A DNA stretch of 64,000 bases, from assembly GCA_023248545.1 (NCBI GenBank), contig JAHFEF010000003.1:1-64000 (forward strand), in the 5' to 3' direction. The notes under the pieces were generated by a model. The model was not told the origin of the DNA. It was given only the letters and a program-made list of their open reading frames with translations, and did no database searches. Position 1 is the stretch's first letter, and the number at the start of each line of letters is the position of its first letter. The stretch comes from Myxococcales bacterium. GTDB taxonomy: Bacteria; Myxococcota; UBA727; JABDBI01. Position numbers and translations under genes: made by a program. Shown here piece by piece: positions 15,926 to 24,102 of the stretch.

Positions 15926-17892
15926 ACGTCGTTGCGATTATTCAAGCCCGCATGTCATCTTCGAGGTTTCCTGGAAAGGTTCTGGCTGAGCTTCACGGAA
16001 AGCCATTGGTTTTGCATATTCTTGACCGAGCGAGACAAGCAAAACGAGTGAATCAGGTTCTCTTAGCCACGAGTTCATGCCAATCGGATGATATCTTGGT
16101 AGAGCAGTGTCAGCAGACTGGAGTCCAGGTCTATCGAGGGGATTTAAACGATGTACTGGGTAGAATGTTTGAAGCCGCTTTTCAGGTCAAAGCCGATGTC
16201 GTGGTTCGTTTAACAGCTGATTGTCCATGGATGGATCCCAATTTAATTAACTCGATGGTTGAGTATTTTCTTGAAAATAAGTTTGATTATTTGTCGAACA
16301 TATCGCCACCTACTTATCCAGATGGCTTAGATATTGAGATCATGACTTTTAAGACGCTTCAGAAGGCTCATGTGAATGCAGTTGGTAAGCATGCCCGGGA
16401 ACATGTGACGCCCTATATACGAGAAAATCCGGCTTTATTTAATATTGGAAATTGGGTTAATCCTGACGGAGATTGGTCGGGCCATCTGTGGTCAGTAGAC
16501 ACACCAGAAGATTTGGAACGCATCTCAAAACTCAATAGGGCAGAACTCAAACCAGTGTTGCAGAATTCTAGAAACAGTGGTGCTGTTAAGACGCTTCTCA
16601 GTGAACTTGAGAACCAAGCGCCTCGACCGAAGATTAACCACTCTCATCAGCTCTGGGAGTGTGCAAAAAACCTAATTCCGGCGGGTACTCAAACTTTATC
16701 AAAAGGCCCAACGCAGTTTATAAACGGCTTTGCGCCGAAGTATTTGGTGCGTGGTTTCGGCAGTCACGTATGGGATGTCGATGGCAACGAATATATTGAC
16801 TATCCAATGGCTCTCGGAGCGGTGACGCTCGGACATGCTTATTCAGAAGTTGTCGAGGCGGTTTATCAGCAGCTTCGAGACGGGAATAGCTTTACGCTGA
16901 TGCATCCGTTAGAAATTGAGCTCGCTGAGAAAATTATAAAATTAGTGCCTTGTGCTGAGCAGGTTCGTTTTGGAAAAAATGGCAGCGATGCGACTTCTGC
17001 CTGTATTCGGGCAGCGAGGGCGAAGACGGGTAAAAAATATGTTGCGCGTTGTGGCTATCATGGCTGGCAAGACTGGGCCATCGACCCAAGTTACGGAATT
17101 CGATCTCGAGGAATCCCTGAAGAAATCATGGCGATGACAACGGCGTTTCCCTATAATAACCTGGAAGCGTTAGAGGATTTGCTCAAGATGCAGCAATATG
17201 CTGCAGTCATACTCGAACCTATGAACACGATCCTGCCCCAAGAAGGCTATCTTGAGGGGGTACGCCAGTTGGCCACGAAATATGGCGCAGTGCTGATATT
17301 CGACGAGATAGTCACAGGATTTCGTTATGGACCGGGCGGAGCACAACAATATTTTGGGGTCACGCCGGACTTGTGTGCCATGGGAAAGGGCATGGCCAAT
17401 GGGTTTCCTATATCAGTGGTGGCTGGCAAACGTGAGTTTATGTCCGAGTTCGAAACTATTTTTTTTAGTTTTACGTTCGGGGGCGAAGTCTCGGCTTTAA
17501 GGGCGGCACTTAAAACGCTTGAAATTATGGAGCGCGAAAATTATTGGGCGCATGCGTTTAAACAAGGCTCAAAACTCCAAGAGGGCTTTAAAACTCTCGC
17601 TCGAGATTATCGATTGTCGGATAAAGCTGATTGCGTTGGACTAGCTCCATGGACGATTGTGAATTTTGCCAATCTTGAACTCAAAACGCTGTTTCAACAG
17701 GAGATGATTCGGCATGGGATCTTGTTTGCGGGTAGCCAGATGATTTCTCTGAGTCACTCTGACGAAGATATAGATAAAACTTTAAGGGCTTATCAGGAAG
17801 CCATGAAAGTACTGAGATTCGCTTTAGATTCACATGCCGTGAAAGAGTTGACACTGGGTGAGCCAATAGAGTTGATTTTTCGTCGTGGGTGA
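15922..17892 (+). CDS. Fusion: SpsF/PseF-type cytidylyltransferase + class III (GSA-like) aminotransferase
   Basis: The N-terminal part (residues about 1-235) is an SpsF/NeuA-like CTP-dependent sugar cytidylyltransferase (IIQARMSSSRFPGKVL, VRLTADCPWMDP). It is the best PseF candidate here and would make CMP-pseudaminic acid. From about residue 250 a glutamate-1-semialdehyde aminotransferase-like domain follows (FGKNGSDATSACIRAARA, LIFDEIVTGFRYGPGG, PLP Lys489 in GKGMANG). I use ATG 15922, which overlaps the deacetylase stop by ATGA and begins the family motif, rather than starts further upstream. The aminotransferase half is not needed in the classical pathway and probably serves a sugar or linker modification. 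It is unlikely to be HemL because of fusion and context. Confidence 0.85.
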   Translation: MNVVAIIQARMSSSRFPGKVLAELHGKPLVLHILDRARQAKRVNQVLLATSSCQSDDILVEQCQQTGVQVYRGDLNDVLGRMFEAAFQVKADVVVRLTADCPWMDPNLINSMVEYFLENKFDYLSNISPPTYPDGLDIEIMTFKTLQKAHVNAVGKHAREHVTPYIRENPALFNIGNWVNPDGDWSGHLWSVDTPEDLERISKLNRAELKPVLQNSRNSGAVKTLLSELENQAPRPKINHSHQLWECAKNLIPAGTQTLSKGPTQFINGFAPKYLVRGFGSHVWDVDGNEYIDYPMALGAVTLGHAYSEVVEAVYQQLRDGNSFTLMHPLEIELAEKIIKLVPCAEQVRFGKNGSDATSACIRAARAKTGKKYVARCGYHGWQDWAIDPSYGIRSRGIPEEIMAMTTAFPYNNLEALEDLLKMQQYAAVILEPMNTILPQEGYLEGVRQLATKYGAVLIFDEIVTGFRYGPGGAQQYFGVTPDLCAMGKGMANGFPISVVAGKREFMSEFETIFFSFTFGGEVSALRAALKTLEIMERENYWAHAFKQGSKLQEGFKTLARDYRLSDKADCVGLAPWTIVNFANLELKTLFQQEMIRHGILFAGSQMISLSHSDEDIDKTLRAYQEAMKVLRFALDSHAVKELTLGEPIELIFRRG

Positions 17893-18715
17893 TTCGAAAA
17901 GAACTACAATTATATTTGGAACGGCTGGATTTGATCCTTTATATGGTTTTTCAAATATCAATAGATTCGAACCCGAAGCCCTTGTTCGGGAAGCCCTGGC
18001 TTATGGAGTGGATACTTTCGATACAGCGCCAGTTTATGGAAATGCGGAAGCAATTCTAGGAAAGTCACTTAGAGGTCGTGGGAAAGTTTGGACAAAAGTA
18101 ACGGGAGCTAATTGGAAGGCATCTCTGGAACAATCTTTGAATCGACTATCTAGAACCCAAGTCAACCTACTGCAGTACCATAATTGGAGTCATAAACTTC
18201 TTTATGAACAATGGTTTTTAGGCGCATGGCGTGCATTGAAATCCAGTGGCCATTGTACTTGGTTGGGTGCAAGTACCTATGGGAAAATGGACGCAGTTGC
18301 TGCTGTTGAATCGGACCTCTTCGATGTTGTTCAAATAGAATGGAATCTCCTGAACCAGGGAGTTTTGAAGGAAGTGGCACCCATCGCAAAGCGACACAGA
18401 GTTCGAATTGCGGTACGTAGTATTTTCCTCCAAGGTGCTCTGACTGACGAGGGTCGTGATTTGTTGGGGCTTCCTGTATTAAAAGCAGGTGTAGAACGGG
18501 CTCGAAAGCTTGCGGCAGAATTCGGTGTGTCTTTGAATGCACTTATCTTGGAGAGTGTTCTTGGGCACCCGGATATTGATTATGTCGTTATTGGTTTTGA
18601 ATCTATTCAGCAAATTCAGATGGCCATTTGTACAACAGGGAAAAAACCCAAAATTGAAACACTCGATCTGGGTGGACATATCGAAGCTGACCCGAGGAAT
18701 TGGACCCGAATATGA
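17885..18715 (+). CDS. Aldo/keto reductase family protein
   Basis: The 276-residue protein has the AKR signature DTFDTAPVYGNAEAILGKSL, with catalytic Asp/Tyr region at about residues 42-60, then LLQYHNW and a late NADPH-binding segment. Such proteins reduce carbonyl groups with NADPH; in nonulosonate and polysaccharide loci AKRs of this type accompany SpsF/GSA-type genes. The substrate is unknown. GTG at 17885 overlaps the upstream gene by 8 bases; the stop overlaps the next ATG by ATGA. Confidence 0.85.
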   Translation: MGDSKRTTIIFGTAGFDPLYGFSNINRFEPEALVREALAYGVDTFDTAPVYGNAEAILGKSLRGRGKVWTKVTGANWKASLEQSLNRLSRTQVNLLQYHNWSHKLLYEQWFLGAWRALKSSGHCTWLGASTYGKMDAVAAVESDLFDVVQIEWNLLNQGVLKEVAPIAKRHRVRIAVRSIFLQGALTDEGRDLLGLPVLKAGVERARKLAAEFGVSLNALILESVLGHPDIDYVVIGFESIQQIQMAICTTGKKPKIETLDLGGHIEADPRNWTRI

Positions 18716-19881
18716 CTTGTAAAGTAGTGCTAAAAAAATGCATCAAATGTGGTCTCCCGGAGACCTATGAGACCATCGAGTTCGATGCTGTTGGAGTTTG
18801 TAATATTTGCCGTCAGAGGCAGTTTCGAGATGAGAAGATCAACTGGAATGAGCGAGAAAGAGATCTTGCTGAGTTGATCGAAAGGTATCGCGGAAAATTT
18901 GACTATGACTGTTTAATACCCTTTTCAGGCGGAAAGGATTCGACATTTACTCTCTATCATCTGGTAACTAAATATCGATTAAAACCATTGGTTGTTCAGT
19001 TCAACCATGGGTTTATGAGACCTAATTTATTAGAAAATAATGAACGGACGCTGAAGAAACTAGGCGTTGATTCTATTTCTTTTACCCCGAATTGGAAAGT
19101 GGTGAAGCGCTTGATGATGGAAGCGTTGGTGAGAAAGGGGGATTTTTGCTGGCATTGTCATACAGGAATATTTGCTTATCCCATGCAAGTCGCTATCAAA
19201 TATCAGGTTCCACTTTTATTTTGGGGCGAGCCATCGGCCGAGTACACCGCCTATTATGACTATCAAGATGACGATATAGAAAATGTAGATGAAGTTCGAT
19301 TTAATCGGTTTGTTAACCTGGGCATTACGGCTGAAGACATGCAGGGTATGATCGAACATGATTTTGAGCTTGATCCTCGAGATCTGAAGCCCTATACCTA
19401 CCCTCCAGTGCGGGATCTGAAAAAGTTGGGGTATCGAAGTGTATGCCTGGGCTCTTTTATACCGTGGAATACGCGTCAACAATCGGCACTGATTTCTAAA
19501 GAATTGGGTTGGAAGGGAGACCAGGTCGAAGGAATGCCGGAAGATATGTGGAACTATGAAAAGATAGAATGTTATCTGCAGGGCGTTCGTGATTATATTA
19601 AGTTTCTGAAACGAGGCTATGGTCGAGTTACCCAGATGTCCGCTTTAGACTTGCGCTCAGGGTATTTTTCGAAAGAGAAGGCTTCTGAGATTGTGGAAAA
19701 ATTTGAAGGGCGAAGACCTTGGTCTCTGGATATATTCTTAGAATATCTTGGTATTTCCGAGCAGGAATTTAATCAAATTGTTTTAAAGACGGTAATACCT
19801 CCGCATGAGCCGGATTTTAAATCCATACCGTTTGGAAAGAAACCGGCAGATTCCGACAGATGGTATCGAGAAATTCGTTAA
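18712..19881 (+). CDS. N-acetyl sugar amidotransferase (PseA/WbpG family)
   Basis: The 389-residue protein has an N-terminal zinc ribbon (Cys10, Cys13, Cys30, Cys33) and an ATP-pyrophosphatase loop FSGGKDST (71-78), the layout of the PseA/WbpG/LegG-like sugar amidotransferases. These convert an N-acetyl group of a sugar to an acetamidino group. In Pseudomonas aeruginosa the WbpG-type enzyme works with HisH- and HisF-like partners that deliver ammonia, and both follow directly here. ATG 18712 overlaps the aldo/keto reductase stop and is preferred over TTG at 18700. Confidence 0.88.
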   Translation: MTCKVVLKKCIKCGLPETYETIEFDAVGVCNICRQRQFRDEKINWNERERDLAELIERYRGKFDYDCLIPFSGGKDSTFTLYHLVTKYRLKPLVVQFNHGFMRPNLLENNERTLKKLGVDSISFTPNWKVVKRLMMEALVRKGDFCWHCHTGIFAYPMQVAIKYQVPLLFWGEPSAEYTAYYDYQDDDIENVDEVRFNRFVNLGITAEDMQGMIEHDFELDPRDLKPYTYPPVRDLKKLGYRSVCLGSFIPWNTRQQSALISKELGWKGDQVEGMPEDMWNYEKIECYLQGVRDYIKFLKRGYGRVTQMSALDLRSGYFSKEKASEIVEKFEGRRPWSLDIFLEYLGISEQEFNQIVLKTVIPPHEPDFKSIPFGKKPADSDRWYREIR

Positions 19882-19882
19882 T

Positions 19883-20500
19883 ATGATCGGAATCATCGAC
19901 ATCGGTTTGTGCAACTTGAGGTCAATCAGTAAAGCGATTGATGCTTGTGGGTTCGATTTTCAACTTATCACATCACCGGATCAATTTGACTTAGTGACGC
20001 ATTGTATTCTGCCTGGGGTAGGTTCTTTTAAAGTCGGTTTCGAACGACTTGTATTATCCAAACTTGATATTGCGATTTCTAATTTTATTGCGAGTAAAAG
20101 GCCCTTGTTAGGGGTCTGCCTTGGGATGCAACTGCTTGCAGATAATGGTGATGAGGGTGGCGGTTCGAAAGGGCTTGGCCTTATCGGTGGGTCAGTTCGA
20201 CGTTTAGAACCAGGAAATAAAATGAGGGTGCCTCATGTTGGATGGAATTCTATTGAATTTCAATATCGACATCCGATTACAGAAGGATTGAAACAAGCTA
20301 GGGATTTCTATTTTGTTCATTCCTTTCATATAATGGGTTGTAAGCCTGAAAGTATTCTTGGAAAGACTGAATATGGAACCCAATTTGTGTCAGCTACCGC
20401 ACGCTCAAATGTGCTTGGAGTACAGTTTCACCCAGAGAAGAGCCAAGCAAATGGTCTTAAGTTGCTAGAAAATTTTTGTTTATGGGATGGTCGGTGCTGA
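19883..20500 (+). CDS. HisH-like glutaminase subunit for sugar amidination
   Basis: This class I glutamine amidotransferase (205 aa) has nucleophile Cys79 in GVCLGMQ and the His-x-x-Glu pair in QFHPEKS. It would release ammonia from glutamine and pass it to the HisF-like partner. It is encoded between a WbpG-type gene and a HisF-like gene and away from any other his gene, so a role in acetamidino-sugar formation is more likely than histidine synthesis. I place the start at ATG 19883, one base after the upstream stop; earlier in-frame starts lie inside the upstream gene and would add a foreign N-terminus. Confidence 0.87.
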   Translation: MIGIIDIGLCNLRSISKAIDACGFDFQLITSPDQFDLVTHCILPGVGSFKVGFERLVLSKLDIAISNFIASKRPLLGVCLGMQLLADNGDEGGGSKGLGLIGGSVRRLEPGNKMRVPHVGWNSIEFQYRHPITEGLKQARDFYFVHSFHIMGCKPESILGKTEYGTQFVSATARSNVLGVQFHPEKSQANGLKLLENFCLWDGRC

Positions 20501-21252
20501 AAAAAAGAATTATACCAGTTCAGCTCCTACTAGGAGAAAGATTGACAAAGACCATTCAATTTAATTCCCATCGAGACGTTGGAGATCCAATTAAAAGCTC
20601 AAAAATTTACAATGATCAGTGTGCAGACGAATTAATTTTCTTAAATATCAATCGACAGAAACAAGGCATTCAGCCACTGCTTGAGATTTTGGAAGCAGTC
20701 TCGGAAGAATGTTTTATGCCGCTTGCTGTCGGCGGAGGCATCTCTGAATTCGAAATGGCCCGTCAGCTGATTCAGAACGGGGCTGATAAAGTAGTCGTCA
20801 ATTCAGTTAGTTATAGTGACATTAAGACAGTCAGTAGAATTTGCGAAAATTTGGGCTCCCAAGCGGTCATCGCAGCAGTTGATGTTAGATATGAAAACGG
20901 CGCATGGAGTTTATGGTCGGACTGTGGTCGAGTCAAAGAACTGGTAACTCTTAATGATCATCTAAACTGTTTGAGTGGCGCTGGTGTTGGCGAGATTATG
21001 ATCAACTCAATTGATCGGGATGGAACCATGTCAGGATATGACATCCCACTTCTTGCTTACGTTGTTTCGCGAGTTTCGGTTCCAGTGATTGGTTGTGGGG
21101 GAGCTGGAACCTACGAACACATGAGGGATGCTTTCATGAATACAGGCGTTGATGCTCTTGCCTGTGGAAGCATCTTTAATTTCGGCGACAATAATCCGCT
21201 TCGTGCAAAAGCATATCTTTCTAATCATGGGATTCCTTTTAAGGTTGTATAG
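20482..21252 (+). CDS. HisF-like cyclase-type subunit for sugar amidination
   Basis: The protein (256 aa from this start) is a HisF-type TIM barrel with KKRIIPVQLL at the N-terminus, AVGGGISEFEMARQLIQNGADKVVVNS in the middle and VIGCGGAGT later. It probably forms the ammonia tunnel between the HisH-like glutaminase and the amidotransferase. ATG 20482 overlaps hisH-like by 19 bases; GTG 20494 would give the classical MLKKRIIP start and is an equally good choice. Context argues against a histidine-biosynthesis role. Confidence 0.85.
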   Translation: MGWSVLKKRIIPVQLLLGERLTKTIQFNSHRDVGDPIKSSKIYNDQCADELIFLNINRQKQGIQPLLEILEAVSEECFMPLAVGGGISEFEMARQLIQNGADKVVVNSVSYSDIKTVSRICENLGSQAVIAAVDVRYENGAWSLWSDCGRVKELVTLNDHLNCLSGAGVGEIMINSIDRDGTMSGYDIPLLAYVVSRVSVPVIGCGGAGTYEHMRDAFMNTGVDALACGSIFNFGDNNPLRAKAYLSNHGIPFKVV

Positions 21253-21254
21253 AC

Positions 21255-21815
21255 GTGGGTGCACGGCTCATTTCAACTGAGGAGGTGTTCGAAGGAGAGA
21301 AGGTTCGACTCAGACTGCTCAATATGGATGATTGTACTGAGCAGTATCTTTCTTGGCTCCAAGATCCTCTGGTGAACCAATTTTTGGAGACTCGTTGGGA
21401 GATTCAAACGCTAGAAAAAATTAGAGACTTTGCTGCATCAACTCTGTTGTCTGACACCAACTACCTTTTTGCGATTCTCGATCGAACAGATGGAATGCAT
21501 GTTGGAAATATTAAGTTAGGACCCATTAATCTATACCATGCCTATTCCGAGTTAAGCTATTTTATTGGGGAACGCTCTCGGTGGGGGTTGGGTTTGGCTA
21601 CCGATTCTATTCGGATTGTGACGAGAATAGCGATTGAGAAGCTAAATCTAGATCGGCTTCAGGCGGGGGTTTACCAGTCGAATTTGTCGAGTTGCAGAGC
21701 TTTAATAAAAGCTGGATACCAGAAAGAAGCAGTGTTCAAAAAGAAGCTGAAGAGAGATCTAGGAAGAGAAGATCATCTGTACTATTGTTATGCTAACCCT
21801 TATTTTTCCAATTGA
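21255..21815 (+). CDS. GNAT-family N-acetyltransferase (RimJ/RimL-like)
   Basis: The 186-residue protein has the RimJ/RimL-type GNAT fold: VRLRLLNMDDCTEQYLSWL at the N-terminus, acetyl-CoA segment around GERSRWGLGLATDS, and the final QSNLSSCRALIKAGYQKE. In this locus it probably acetylates an amino sugar; proteins with the SYLSWL-like start are common in nonulosonate and O-antigen clusters. GTG at 21255 follows the HisF-like stop by two bases. Confidence 0.8.
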   Translation: MGARLISTEEVFEGEKVRLRLLNMDDCTEQYLSWLQDPLVNQFLETRWEIQTLEKIRDFAASTLLSDTNYLFAILDRTDGMHVGNIKLGPINLYHAYSELSYFIGERSRWGLGLATDSIRIVTRIAIEKLNLDRLQAGVYQSNLSSCRALIKAGYQKEAVFKKKLKRDLGREDHLYYCYANPYFSN

Positions 21816-23187
21816 GACCATTGCTCGTGAATTGGATGCAAGGCTTGTCTTGGCATCTATTTATGGTCAAAAGCACCACCGGATTTTATTGGCCCATACG
21901 CCCCATGCGAATCGGCTTGCGGCCAAGTTATCTGGTGGCGGATTATATGTTGGAAAACACATCTTCGCCTCGGGAGGGGATGTACCTGTCGCATATTATC
22001 GGGCCAAAGAAAATGGATTCACAGTAGTCCATCTGGCAGAGGAAGGTGCTGTCTTTATGGGGGGTCCCCAAGACTGGAGCTTTGATTTAGATTGGCAGTT
22101 GGTTCCGTCGTTGCTTTCAAAAGACGATTATGTGGCCACTTGGGGTGATTGGCAAAGAAAATATTACGTCGAAAAAGGCGCGCCTTGTCCAAAAAACGTA
22201 AGAACCACAGGTCATCCTCGATTTGATATTTATAAAACTGGCTTGAAAGAGATTTATCGCCAAGAAACTGATGGCCTGAAATCTAGATTTGGTGAGTTTA
22301 TTTTATTTAACAGTAATTTTGGTTGGGCCGTTAATCCATTAGGTGTCGAAGATACGTTTTCAAGATGGCAGGGCTATTATCCGGAAGACGAAGTAGCTCG
22401 CTTGAGATTCGTTCAGCGCTGGGCAAGGCAAAATAGTGTTTACCCACAGTTTGTTGAGCTGATTCATCGGCTTGCGATTCAATTCCCGAAGATTAATATT
22501 ATTGTTCGTCCTCATCCATCAGAAGATATTTTCCAAATGCAGGCTATTTTTTCGGGTGCGTCTAACATTCATGTGATTCGGGAAGGTGGTGTGGTTCCCT
22601 GGATTTTGGCCAGCAGTGTCATGTTGAATGATGGCTGTACGACAGCGATCGAAGCCTTTATGATGCGAAAGCAAGTCGTTAATTTTACGCCGGTGAAGGA
22701 TGAACACGAGGCATTTTTACCTAACCTGTTAGGAATTCGCGCGAGGAACCAACAGGAAGCTATTGAAGCGATTCATGAGGCCATGAATACTCATTTTTTG
22801 GAAAAAGAATTGCCCAAGATGGCGCACCAGGTTTTTACGAATTTTAGCCAGGACTCAATGGGGATGTTTTTGGCTCTGTTGGAAGAAGCAGAAAACAACA
22901 CGTCGAGAACGAATGTTGGATTGACTCCTGATTTGTTATTCGAAGAGACGAAAATGATGTTTGTCAATCATGCTAAGCAGTTAGCTAGGCGACTCTTGTT
23001 CAAGAAACGGTATAGATCATCACAGGTAATGCGAGTTTTATTTCCAGGTTTTGATCGAAATTATATCCGAACTCGGCTTGATTCAATTACAAAAATTACG
23101 GACCGTCCTGTGAGAATGAGATATTACAGTCCATGGCTGATTGAGTTAAGCCCAGCGAGCCAAGAGCCTGCCCGTTGGTTACTGTAA
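21790..23187 (+). CDS. Surface carbohydrate biosynthesis protein, GT-B fold
   Basis: The 465-residue protein begins LIFPIETIARELDARLVLA, which matches the start of the surface-carbohydrate biosynthesis family found with nonulosonate loci. It has a C-terminal nucleotide-sugar-type region (IIVRPHPSED, VMLNDGCTTAIEAFM) related to CDP-glycerol glycerophosphotransferase and capsule transferase folds. It is probably a glycosyltransferase, perhaps the one that uses CMP-pseudaminic acid or its derivative. It overlaps the GNAT gene by 26 bases, and the N-terminal match supports this start. Confidence 0.7.
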   Translation: MLTLIFPIETIARELDARLVLASIYGQKHHRILLAHTPHANRLAAKLSGGGLYVGKHIFASGGDVPVAYYRAKENGFTVVHLAEEGAVFMGGPQDWSFDLDWQLVPSLLSKDDYVATWGDWQRKYYVEKGAPCPKNVRTTGHPRFDIYKTGLKEIYRQETDGLKSRFGEFILFNSNFGWAVNPLGVEDTFSRWQGYYPEDEVARLRFVQRWARQNSVYPQFVELIHRLAIQFPKINIIVRPHPSEDIFQMQAIFSGASNIHVIREGGVVPWILASSVMLNDGCTTAIEAFMMRKQVVNFTPVKDEHEAFLPNLLGIRARNQQEAIEAIHEAMNTHFLEKELPKMAHQVFTNFSQDSMGMFLALLEEAENNTSRTNVGLTPDLLFEETKMMFVNHAKQLARRLLFKKRYRSSQVMRVLFPGFDRNYIRTRLDSITKITDRPVRMRYYSPWLIELSPASQEPARWLL

Positions 23188-23197
23188 AGAATTGGGG

Positions 23198-24091
23198 ATG
23201 CCTATGTTGCAAGAGATCACAGTCGCTCGAATCAAAAACAGCCTTAAAGTTCGGGCCAAGAATAAATTAGCCCGTATTGGATGGGTTCGCACTCTTTCTA
23301 GTATTGGATATAGGCCGAGACACAATGTTCAATCAGAACTGTTTCCAAATGCTGACCCGACTGAAATATTGCGAAGCTTGAACCAAGATGGGATCTGGCA
23401 AGGGTTTAAATTACCCCAGATTATTTTAGATGAAATCTTGGATTATACGAGGCGGATGCCGACCTATGGAAATCGTGATCCGAACTTAGGATTCTATGTG
23501 AAAGACATTGATGCTGTTCAAAAAAAAACAGGTCTCAATTTTACGTTAGCGAGCTATTTTAATACTCTTGGCCAATGCTCAGCCATTCAACAAGTTGCTC
23601 AAGATCTCGTATTAAACGAAGTGGCGCGGCGCTATATAGGCCCACGTGCAAGACATTTGGGAACAAATATCTGGTGGAGCTATGCCAATGATTCTCTAGG
23701 TTTTAAGGAACGCAATGAATTTGCACAATTGTTTCACTATGACTTGGATGATTACAAATTTATCAAGTTTTTTTTCTATTTAACGGATGTTGATGAAGAG
23801 TCGGGTCCTCATGTCTATGTGCGAGGCTCACATAAGAAAAAACCCCTCTCTCATCTCTATCCTATGCGACGTCTTCAGGATTTCGAAGTCGAGTCATCCT
23901 ACCCTAAGAGCGATATTCTGACTTTGACGGGAAAAGCAGGGGATGGCTTTGTTGAAGATACATTTGCTATTCATAAAGGGGCTGCGCCAGCTAGAAAAAA
24001 CAGACTTTTATTGCAGCTTTATTATGCAACCTCGTTGGGCTATACAGATGATCGCTGCGATCCTGAAAAACTAAAAATGATTGAGTTGTAG
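23198..24091 (+). CDS. Phytanoyl-CoA dioxygenase (PhyH)-like Fe(II)/2-oxoglutarate oxygenase
   Basis: The product (about 297 aa) has a double-stranded beta-helix oxygenase pattern: His-x-Asp in FHYDLDDYKFIK, the GPHVYVRGSH strand and a distal His in FAIHKGAAP. PhyH-type enzymes hydroxylate a carbon using Fe(II), oxygen and 2-oxoglutarate. In a glycan locus it may hydroxylate a sugar or acyl substituent; the substrate is unknown. ATG 23198 and ATG 23204 are both possible, with GGGG just upstream as weak ribosome-binding site. Confidence 0.72.
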   Translation: MPMLQEITVARIKNSLKVRAKNKLARIGWVRTLSSIGYRPRHNVQSELFPNADPTEILRSLNQDGIWQGFKLPQIILDEILDYTRRMPTYGNRDPNLGFYVKDIDAVQKKTGLNFTLASYFNTLGQCSAIQQVAQDLVLNEVARRYIGPRARHLGTNIWWSYANDSLGFKERNEFAQLFHYDLDDYKFIKFFFYLTDVDEESGPHVYVRGSHKKKPLSHLYPMRRLQDFEVESSYPKSDILTLTGKAGDGFVEDTFAIHKGAAPARKNRLLLQLYYATSLGYTDDRCDPEKLKMIEL

Positions 24092-24102
24092 CAATTTTTG
24101 GA

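Noticed and set aside
15922-17892. hemL (glutamate-1-semialdehyde aminotransferase for heme)
   Set aside because: The GSA-like domain is fused to a sugar cytidylyltransferase in a nonulosonate locus; a stand-alone hemL would be expected elsewhere.
19883-21252. hisH and hisF as histidine biosynthesis genes
   Set aside because: They follow a WbpG-type amidotransferase with one-base spacing or overlap inside a glycan locus and no other his gene is near; sugar amidination is more likely.
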